From JAYRSJ01 sp041920215 (GTDB lineage Bacteria; Pseudomonadota; Gammaproteobacteria; Burkholderiales; Burkholderiaceae_C): DNA of 36,873 nucleotides. How positions within the stretch are numbered: position 1 is the stretch's first letter; every line of letters begins with the position of its first letter. The stretch is taken from the NCBI GenBank assembly GCA_041920215.1, contig JAYRSJ010000032.1, positions 1-36,873 on the forward strand, given 5' to 3'. Under the pieces are notes generated by a model. The model searched no databases. It was not told where the DNA came from and saw nothing but the letters and a program-made list of their open reading frames with translations. Shown here in pieces: positions 22,998-30,071 of the stretch. A program made the position numbers and the translations under genes.

Positions 22998-24961
22998 GAC
23001 CCGAAGCGCCAGTCCAGCGCCAGCTGCAGGCTGCGGCCGGGCCGCTCGATCGGCGGACCGAAGCCATCGCTGCGGTCCTGGTAGCGCCGGTCCAGCGCAT
23101 TGTGGAGCCCGGTCGAGAAGCTCAGCCCGGGCCTGGGTTGCCATTGCAGATGCAGATCGTGAACCGCATAACCGGCCAGGGGACCGGCCGGGGTGTTGCG
23201 CCGGCTCATCAGCTGCCACTGCCAGGCGAGCTGCCAGTGCGCGGCCAGCGGCTGGTGCCAGCGGCTCTTGAGCAGGGTGCGGGGCGAGTTGCTGAGCCCG
23301 GTGCCCCGGCTGTCCTCGCTGCGCTGCAGCGACAGCGCCAGATCGAGACGCGCGCCGCCGGGCCAGCGCCGCGCCAGGCCCAGCTCCAGCCCACGGCTGC
23401 GCAGCACCGGCTCGTTGATGTAGACGTCACTGGACTCGTCCAGACTGATCAGATCACGCAATCGTGAACTGAAACCTGACAGACGGTAACTCCAGCCCTG
23501 ATCGAGACGCTGCTCCCAGGCCAGCTCCAAGGTCCTCACCCGCTCGGGCGCGGTGATGGGCGCATCCATCTGGTGGTTGACCATGAACTCGTACAAATTG
23601 GTTTCGCGAAAGGCGCTGCCATACATCAGCCGCAGGCTGGACTGCGGCGTGGCCTGCCACACCCAGGCCAGGCGCGGGTTCAGGCTGCGGCTGCCCAGTT
23701 CGGTGCGGTCGCGGCGCAGGCCCAGCACCAGATGCTGGGTGGGCGTGATCTGCCATTCGTCCTGCACGAACAGGCCCAGGCGACGGTTGCGCCCCCAGTA
23801 GGCTTGCAGCAATGGACCGCCAAGCTGCGAAAAGCTGACGTCCTGACGATGATCTCGCTGATAGTCCAGCCCCAGGCTCAGCCGATGCGCCGGATGCAGC
23901 TGACGGGAAAGCTGCAGCTCCAGCAGGCTCCAACGGCCCAGAGCATCGAAACGCAGAACCCCCGCCTCACCATCCTCCAGCCGGTACGGCTGATCGAAGC
24001 GATAGAGCGCCCGCTGCACGGCCAGGCTGGACCAGAGATCCCAGTCGCCCAGGCTGGTGTCATAGCTGGCCTGCACAAAGACGGTCTCCAGCACATCCTC
24101 GCCCTGCTGATGAAAATAGTCCTGGCCGTCGAACAGCGGTATCGGTGAACCGCGGACGCTCTGGCTGGCGCCGGCACGCAGCTGAAGGCCGGCGCCGCCG
24201 GCATACAGATGGATCTTGTGCACCCGCAGCCAGTCGTAGTCCAGGCGTTCGGCACGGTAACGCTCGGGAATCTCATAGGGTGTGGGGATGCGGTCGCGCT
24301 CGTGGGCGGCGGCATGGAGCGTCCACTCCCAACCATTGTCCAGGCGCTGGCCCCAGGCCGCACCCAGGCGCTTGCCGCGCTCGCTGTCCAGGCTGGCGTG
24401 CAGGCGCCCGCCGCGCATCTGGCCGGCACGCTGGGTGATCACATGCACCACGCCGAAGAAGGCGTTATTGCCATAGACCGCGGCCCCCGGGCCGGGCGCG
24501 AATTCGACCCGCTCGATCTGGCCCACCTCGACCGGGAACTCCTCACCGATGCCGGCCGAGTCGTAGATGTTCTCGTTAAGCCGCATGCCGTCGAGCAGAA
24601 AGAGCAGGCGAGCGTTGTAATCGCCGGGCCGTCCCAGGCCCCGTGCACCCACATAGGTGAACATGCCGTTGTCGGTGATGTACAGCCCCGGCAGCGCACG
24701 CAGGATGTCGGCCATATTGCGCAGGCCCATGCTGCGTATGTCCTCAGCCGTCAGCACAAAGGTCAGGGTCGGCGAGTCGGCGGCGCTCTGCGCATAGCGC
24801 GAAGCGGTGGACACCTCGACATCGCGCGGCGTCTCGCTGAGGCCCTGGCGCAGCAGTTCCTCCAAGCTCAGTTCGGCATCAGCCGTCCGCGCCTCTTCGG
24901 CCTGCAGCGGCAATGCCAGCCCCAGCAGCAACAAGCACCCCAGCTCAAGCCAGCGCCGCAT
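22994..24961 (-). CDS. TonB-dependent receptor-like outer-membrane protein
   Basis: 655 residues from ATG at 24961, preceded by AGGAGG; an in-frame ATG at 25018 lies inside the cyclase gene and is rejected. Signal peptide about 1-21 (ending LPLQA). Next comes a possible TonB box (EVSTASR), then the plug domain (FVLTAEDIRSMGLRNMADIL, RALPGLYITDNGMFTYVGAR, ALLY-type region VYGNNAFFGVVHVIT). The remaining residues are an alternating beta-barrel ending RSLQLALDWRFGS. The plug is of the colicin/vitamin receptor type, but no ligand can be read off. It overlaps the cyclase end by 17 bases and the yfiR start by four, so the three are co-translated. A sensory rather than transport role is inferred. 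Confidence 0.88.
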   Translation of the reverse strand: MRRWLELGCLLLLGLALPLQAEEARTADAELSLEELLRQGLSETPRDVEVSTASRYAQSAADSPTLTFVLTAEDIRSMGLRNMADILRALPGLYITDNGMFTYVGARGLGRPGDYNARLLFLLDGMRLNENIYDSAGIGEEFPVEVGQIERVEFAPGPGAAVYGNNAFFGVVHVITQRAGQMRGGRLHASLDSERGKRLGAAWGQRLDNGWEWTLHAAAHERDRIPTPYEIPERYRAERLDYDWLRVHKIHLYAGGAGLQLRAGASQSVRGSPIPLFDGQDYFHQQGEDVLETVFVQASYDTSLGDWDLWSSLAVQRALYRFDQPYRLEDGEAGVLRFDALGRWSLLELQLSRQLHPAHRLSLGLDYQRDHRQDVSFSQLGGPLLQAYWGRNRRLGLFVQDEWQITPTQHLVLGLRRDRTELGSRSLNPRLAWVWQATPQSSLRLMYGSAFRETNLYEFMVNHQMDAPITAPERVRTLELAWEQRLDQGWSYRLSGFSSRLRDLISLDESSDVYINEPVLRSRGLELGLARRWPGGARLDLALSLQRSEDSRGTGLSNSPRTLLKSRWHQPLAAHWQLAWQWQLMSRRNTPAGPLAGYAVHDLHLQWQPRPGLSFSTGLHNALDRRYQDRSDGFGPPIERPGRSLQLALDWRFGS

Positions 24962-26267
24962 GGTCCACCCTCCTGAAACAGTTTCTGCCTGCCCCCTTCG
25001 CGGCATACATCGCCGCATCGGCCCGGGCCAGCAGCACCTCGGGCGATTGCGCGTCCAGCGGAAAGAAGGCCAGGCCTATCGTGGCGCCGACCGGCATCAG
25101 ATGCTGCTGCACCCACAGCGGCTCGCGCACACTGACGATCAGGCGGGCGGCCAGGGTCTCGGCCACTGCCTCATTGGGCAGGGCCGGCAGCAGCAGGGCG
25201 AACTCGTCGCCGCCGATGCGGCACAGCAGATCGCCGCCGCGCAGCACGCTGCTCATGCGCCGGGCCACCACCTGCAGCACCTGATCGCCAGCCTCGTGGC
25301 CATGGCTGTCGTTGACCCGCTTGAAGTGGTCCAGATCGATGAACATCAGCGCCATCAGCTGGCCGGCCGCCCGGCTGTGCTCCACCATCTCGGCCAGCGC
25401 GCCCTCGAAGAAACGGCGGTTGGGTAGCTGGGTCAGGCTGTCGTGATGGGCCAGTTGCTGGAACTGCGCGCCGACGGCCTGCTCCTGGCGCAGGCGCTGG
25501 TTGAGCTGCTCCTGCGCCAGCTGGATGCGGCCCAGCATCTCGTTGAAGCGCAGGGCCAGACGACCGACCTCGTCCAGCCGCCGCACTGCCGCGCGGCGAC
25601 CGTAATCGTGGTCGGCCGCCACCTGTTCGGCCAGCGCGCCCAGCTCGACGATGGGCGCCAGCGCGCGCCGCTGCACCAGACGCAGCACATAAGAAGCAAT
25701 CAGGATGGCCAGCAGGATCACCGCGCTGGCGCCCAGGCTTAGCCACAGCAGGCTGCGCGCCAGGCTGCCCAGGCTCTCTCGCAGCATCACGCGGCCGATG
25801 CGCTCGCCCTTGACCTCGATCGGCTGCCAGACTTCGATCAGCGGCAACAGGCCTCGCCCCACACCCGGCGCGCCGCGGTTGGCGGTCCAGACGGCGAAGG
25901 TTTCGCCCGCTTCGCTGAGTACCCGCAGCTCCAGCAGATCCGGGCGACGGGCGAAGGCCGCAACCTCGGCACGGGCCGCGTCACGGTCCTCGAACGCCAC
26001 CATCGGTGCCAGGCTGTTGGCCAGCAGCTTGAGCCCCAGCTCGGCGGCATCGTGCTGCCGCTGCAGCGCGGCACTCCAGGACAGCGCGCCGATCAGCGCA
26101 AAGCTCAGCAGCAGGCTGAGGCTCAGCACCAGCAGATTCAGCGCGGTCAGCCGCCGGACCAGGGAGCGGCCGGGCAGCACGGCCAGCGACGCACCCGGCG
26201 CCGGCAAGTTGGGATGGTCTCGCACCATGGTCGTCTTATCGGCCGGGGTGGCCGCAGCTTTAGTCAT
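24945..26267 (-). CDS. Membrane diguanylate cyclase, YfiN-like (CHASE8-HAMP-GGDEF)
   Basis: 440 residues from ATG at 26267, which overlaps the stop of the solute-binding gene (ATGACTAA), or 427 from ATG at 26228. Numbering from the shorter form: membrane helix 1 at 28-52; periplasmic CHASE8-like domain at 53-157 (LLANSLAPMVAFEDRDAARA); helix 2 at 158-182; HAMP at 183-236; GGDEF domain from about 260. The active motif is intact (GGDEF, 339-343) and the inhibitory I-site RGGD is present at 330-333. It makes c-di-GMP from two GTP. The layout matches YfiN/TpbB, and a YfiR-type gene lies in the same unit. A sigma-28-like promoter (26236-26262) ends seven bases before the inner ATG. Neither start has a good ribosome binding site. 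Confidence 0.92.
   Translation of the reverse strand: MTKAAATPADKTTMVRDHPNLPAPGASLAVLPGRSLVRRLTALNLLVLSLSLLLSFALIGALSWSAALQRQHDAAELGLKLLANSLAPMVAFEDRDAARAEVAAFARRPDLLELRVLSEAGETFAVWTANRGAPGVGRGLLPLIEVWQPIEVKGERIGRVMLRESLGSLARSLLWLSLGASAVILLAILIASYVLRLVQRRALAPIVELGALAEQVAADHDYGRRAAVRRLDEVGRLALRFNEMLGRIQLAQEQLNQRLRQEQAVGAQFQQLAHHDSLTQLPNRRFFEGALAEMVEHSRAAGQLMALMFIDLDHFKRVNDSHGHEAGDQVLQVVARRMSSVLRGGDLLCRIGGDEFALLLPALPNEAVAETLAARLIVSVREPLWVQQHLMPVGATIGLAFFPLDAQSPEVLLARADAAMYAAKGAGRNCFRRVDHAALA
26236..26262 (-). promoter_or_regulatory. Sigma-28-like promoter for the diguanylate cyclase operon
   Basis: On the minus strand, TAAAGCTG (26262-26255), an 11-base spacer and a perfect GCCGATAA (26243-26236). 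The -35 matches TAAAGTTT at six of eight positions. The -35 begins on the stop codon of the solute-binding gene. The inner ATG at 26228 is only seven bases after the -10, so a transcript from here would be leaderless or nearly so. Confidence 0.62.
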
Positions 26268-27885
26268 GCGGGCGCTCGATGCGCGCCCAGCGCAGCTCCA
26301 GCATGCTGTTGGGCCATTGCACCACGCTGATATCGGGACGCATGGCCCAGGCATGCTTGATCCGGTAGAGCGGCAGCAGCGGCAGATCGGCGCGCATCAG
26401 GCGCAGGGCCTCACCCACCAGCTGGCTTCGTCGCGCCAGGTCGGGCTCGGTGCGCATCGCGTCGATCAGGCTGTCGAGCCTGGTGTTGCTGTAGCGCCCG
26501 GCATTGAAGGCGCCAGAGCGGGCACCATCGTGGCTGCGCACGATGGCATTGAGCACATTCCAGGCATCGCCGCCGGGCGTCCAGCCGAACTCCAGCAGGC
26601 TGCCGCTGGCCTGGGTCAGCTTGGGGAAGAACACCGAGCTGGGCGACGCCACGAAGCCCGCCTTGATGCTGACCTTCTCCAGCATCGCAGCAATGGCCTG
26701 GCAGACCGCCTGTCGGTGCGAGACATTGACACAATCGAAGCTGGTCGAGAAACCCTGCGGGTAGCCGGCCTGCTGGAGCAGGGCGCGGGCCGCCGCCGGG
26801 TCGTGGCGCGGCCGGGCCTCGAGCTCGGGCAGGTGGCCGTCGACCCCGCGAGACAGCGGGGAGCCGGTGGCCACCGCCTGGCCGCGCAGCACCTTTCTGA
26901 CGATCAGCTCCATATCCAAGGCCAGTGCGACGGCCTGGCGCACGCGCAGATCCTTGAAGGGATTGCGCCCCTTGATATTGCTGCCGGGCAGTTCCTCGCG
27001 GTGCTGGTCGAAGGCCAGGTACTGGGTGCCGATGTCATCGGTCTCGAGAATGCGCAGCGTCGGGTCGCGCCGCAGCCGCGCCACATCCTGGAAGGGCGGA
27101 TCGATGACGAAGTCCACTTGGCCCGAGCGCAGCGCCGCCAGCCGCGTCGCGTCGCTCTGGATCACCTGGAAATGCACCGCGTCCAGATTGCCCTTGTGGC
27201 TGGCCCGGCCCCACCATTGCGGGTGGGCCAGCAGCGTGCTGCGCACATCGGCTTCGTAGCGCTGCAGTATGAAGGGGCCGGTGCCCATGGCCTGGCGTAC
27301 CGCATAGGTCTCCTGCTTGGCGTTGTAGTCCTGCGGCTTGGTGACCTGATGCTTCTCGGCCCAGGCCTTGCTCATCATCGCGATCAGCCAGAGCTTCTCG
27401 GGCAGGATCGCATCCGGCGCCTCCAGAACGATATCGATGGTCAGCGCGTCAATCTTGCGCACGGCGACCACACCGCGCAGCTGCGCAGCCCGCTGCGACT
27501 GGGGCTGCAGGGCCCGCTCGATCGAGAACACCGCATCGTCCGCGCTGAAGTCGCTGCCATCGTGGAAGCGCACGCCGGGGCGCAGCTTGAAGCGCCAGGT
27601 CTTGGCGTCCTGGGTCTGCCAGGACAGGGCCAGCGAGGGCTCCAGGCGGAACTGCTCGTCGCGGTTGACCAGGCCTTCATAGATCTGCGTGATCACGCGG
27701 CTGTGGTACAGCAGGGCCAGCGCATGCGGATCCATGGTCTGGGGATCGAAGGCGCTGGCCAGGCGCAGCAGCCTTGGCCCGGAGGTCGGCCCCTGCCCCT
27801 GCGCCGGACTCGGCAGCGGCAGCGCCGCCAGCAGCCAGGCGAACAGCAGCAGGGCGCAGGAAGCGAGTCGGGGCGCAGCGGGCAT
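26260..27885 (-). CDS. Extracellular solute-binding protein, family 5 (peptide/nickel type), orphan
   Basis: 541 residues from ATG at 27885, with AAAGGA upstream; an open frame continues far upstream but crosses the pbpC end and is not coding. Signal peptide about 1-29 (CALLLFAWLLAALPLPSPAQ). The mature part has the SBP_bac_5 pattern: LRLASAFDPQTMDPHALAL, IYEGLVNRD, WRFKLRPGVRFHDGSDFSAD, and RVRQAVALALDMELIV-type helices. Such proteins bind peptides, nickel or opines for ABC transport, yet no permease or ATPase gene is present. Its stop overlaps the cyclase start region, so it may act as a periplasmic sensor for that system; this is inference. Confidence 0.88.
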   Translation of the reverse strand: MPAAPRLASCALLLFAWLLAALPLPSPAQGQGPTSGPRLLRLASAFDPQTMDPHALALLYHSRVITQIYEGLVNRDEQFRLEPSLALSWQTQDAKTWRFKLRPGVRFHDGSDFSADDAVFSIERALQPQSQRAAQLRGVVAVRKIDALTIDIVLEAPDAILPEKLWLIAMMSKAWAEKHQVTKPQDYNAKQETYAVRQAMGTGPFILQRYEADVRSTLLAHPQWWGRASHKGNLDAVHFQVIQSDATRLAALRSGQVDFVIDPPFQDVARLRRDPTLRILETDDIGTQYLAFDQHREELPGSNIKGRNPFKDLRVRQAVALALDMELIVRKVLRGQAVATGSPLSRGVDGHLPELEARPRHDPAAARALLQQAGYPQGFSTSFDCVNVSHRQAVCQAIAAMLEKVSIKAGFVASPSSVFFPKLTQASGSLLEFGWTPGGDAWNVLNAIVRSHDGARSGAFNAGRYSNTRLDSLIDAMRTEPDLARRSQLVGEALRLMRADLPLLPLYRIKHAWAMRPDISVVQWPNSMLELRWARIERPHD

Positions 27886-27944
27886 GACGATGTCCTTTGC
27901 CCCAGTATGCCCAAACGGCCCGGTGGCCGGTATTGAGTTTTCCC

Positions 27945-30071
27945 TCAGCGCGGCGGCAGCTGCGTTGCAGGTCGAAGGCTGGCCCCGCGCACCTCGAACC
28001 AGCGCTGCTGCAAGACCTGACCCCGCCCATCCAGCAGTTCCAGCCGATGCCGCCCGGGCCAGGGCGCCCAGCTGAGCGCCCCGCCCTGCCCCAGGCGCCG
28101 GCCATTGAGCCGCCAGACGCCGGGCCCGCCCTCGAAGCGCAGGCGCTGATGGGCTGGCGGCATATCGGGGTCCAGTGCGTAGACCGCCCCCTCGGGTGGG
28201 CTGAGGATGGCGCCGGCCGCGCCGCGGCCGGGCTGGCGGGCGGCCCGCAGCCGCTGCTGCTCGGTACCGGCCAGAAACCACTCGCGGCGCCCGGGCTCGC
28301 TGCCGATCTCGTAGACGATCGTCAGCGCCTTGAGCCCCGCCGGCGCGGGCGGCGGGCGCGAGGGCCGTTCCTGGTGCAGCGCCAGCATCAGCGTTTGCCA
28401 GACCGGGGCCGCGCCCGCGACGCCGCTGACATTGTGCATAGGCCCACCGCTGCTATTGCCCACCCAGACACCTACGGTGTAGCGCGCGCTGAAGCCTATG
28501 CACCAGTTGTCGCGCATGTCCTTGCTGGTGCCGGTCTTGACCGGCGCATAGCCAGGCGTGCGCAGCACGCTGTCCAGCCCGAAGGCGGGGGCGCGGGCAT
28601 TGTTGTCGGCCAGCATATCGGCGACGACGAAGACGCTGGCCGCCTCCGCCACCCGGCGGCCACGCGGGCTGCGCGCCGGCGGTGGCAGGCCGTGCGCCGG
28701 GCTGTAGACGCCGCCATTGGCCAGCGCGCGATAGGCATTGGTCAGCGCCAGCAGGCTCACATCCGGACTGCCCAGCGCCAGCGAGGCGCCGTAGTAGCCG
28801 CCGGTCTCGGCAATGCCAAGACCCCAGGCATTGAGACGCTCATGCAAGGCATCAGCACCCAGCATCGTACCCAGCTGCACGGCCGGCATGTTCAGGCTGC
28901 TGCCCAGGGCCGCACGCGCGCTGACCCAGCCACGGTAGCGGCGGTCATAGTTCTGCGGCAGGTACAGCCCGTGGCCGGTGTCCAGCTGGGTGGGCGCGTC
29001 CTCCAGCAGGCTGGCGGCGGTGATCAGGCGCCGCTCCAGGGCCAGCTGGTAGACAAAGGGCTTGAGGGTGGAGCCGGGCTGACGCCGCGCCAGCACATGG
29101 TCGACCTCGCTGGCGCTGCCGCCTCCGCTGGAGCCCACCCAGGCCAGGATGGCGCCGCTGGCGTTGTCCAGCACCAGCACCGCGCCATCCTCCACCTGCC
29201 GTCCACCGAGCTCGGCCAGCTGCTGGCGCAGCGCCGCCAGGGCCAGGCGCTGCAGCCCGGCGTCCAGACTGCTGCGCAGCCGGCGGGGCCCGTCAGCCCT
29301 CAGGAGCTGGCGGGCCGCATGCGGCGCCAGCGCCTCGTCCACGGCCTCGGACTGGCGCCGTGCCAGTGCCGCCGACCACTGGCCGGCCAGCCCCGCGCAA
29401 GCCCGTTGCTGCTGCTGCAGCAGGGCGCAAGCCCGCTGCACCAGCGGGCCCGGGCCGGCATTGGGCGCACGCAGCAGCGCCGCGGTCAGCGCCGCCTCCT
29501 CGGCATTGAGGCCCGACGGATGCTTGCCGAATACGAGCCGCGCCAGTGCCGGCACGCCGACCAGCTCGCCGCGCAACGGCACCTTGTTCAGATAGGCCTC
29601 CAGGATCTGCGCCTTGGTCCAGCGGGCCTCCAGCTGCCGGGCCAGCAGGGCCTGGCCCAGCTTCTGGCCCAGCGAGCGGCCACCTGGCGGGCGGGCCAGC
29701 TCCTCGTCCAGCAGACCGGCCAGCTGCATGGTCAGCGTGGAGGCGCCGCGGGTGCGACTGTTCCACAGATTGCCCCAGGCGCTGGCGGCCACCGCGCCCC
29801 AGTCGACGCCGCTGTGGGCGTAGAAGTTGCGGTCCTCGCTGAGCAGCAGGGCCTGCAAGAGGGCGGGCGACATCTGATCAAGCGCCTGCCAGGGCAGCAC
29901 CCGGCGCTGCATGTCCAGGCGCAGGCTCTGCAAGGGCAGGCCCGCGCGGTCCAGCAGCTGGTAGTCGGAGACCGCATGATCACGCCGCACCGCCTCGAAG
30001 CTGGGCAGGGCCTGGGCCGCCGCCGCCAGCAGCAGTCCCAGCGCCAGCAGCCAGGTGGACCTCGCGCTCAA
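27945..30071 (-). CDS. pbpC: PbpC, penicillin-binding protein 1C
   Basis: 708 residues from a TTG start at 30071 that overlaps the stop of the macroglobulin gene (TTGA); GAGG lies upstream. An N-terminal signal anchor (7-22) precedes the glycosyltransferase GT51 domain (SEDRNFYAHSGVDW with Glu79; RGASTLTMQLAGLL). The transpeptidase domain has SxxK as STLK (Ser334), SxN as SLN in GSSLNMPAVQ, and KTG in PVKTGTSKDM. A C-terminal PBP1C domain follows (SPPEGAVYALDPDMPPAHQR). PbpC polymerises and cross-links peptidoglycan. The pair with a macroglobulin gene is classical in proteobacteria. It lies 59 bases before the solute-binding gene on the same strand. Confidence 0.95.
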   Translation of the reverse strand: MSARSTWLLALGLLLAAAAQALPSFEAVRRDHAVSDYQLLDRAGLPLQSLRLDMQRRVLPWQALDQMSPALLQALLLSEDRNFYAHSGVDWGAVAASAWGNLWNSRTRGASTLTMQLAGLLDEELARPPGGRSLGQKLGQALLARQLEARWTKAQILEAYLNKVPLRGELVGVPALARLVFGKHPSGLNAEEAALTAALLRAPNAGPGPLVQRACALLQQQQRACAGLAGQWSAALARRQSEAVDEALAPHAARQLLRADGPRRLRSSLDAGLQRLALAALRQQLAELGGRQVEDGAVLVLDNASGAILAWVGSSGGGSASEVDHVLARRQPGSTLKPFVYQLALERRLITAASLLEDAPTQLDTGHGLYLPQNYDRRYRGWVSARAALGSSLNMPAVQLGTMLGADALHERLNAWGLGIAETGGYYGASLALGSPDVSLLALTNAYRALANGGVYSPAHGLPPPARSPRGRRVAEAASVFVVADMLADNNARAPAFGLDSVLRTPGYAPVKTGTSKDMRDNWCIGFSARYTVGVWVGNSSGGPMHNVSGVAGAAPVWQTLMLALHQERPSRPPPAPAGLKALTIVYEIGSEPGRREWFLAGTEQQRLRAARQPGRGAAGAILSPPEGAVYALDPDMPPAHQRLRFEGGPGVWRLNGRRLGQGGALSWAPWPGRHRLELLDGRGQVLQQRWFEVRGASLRPATQLPPR

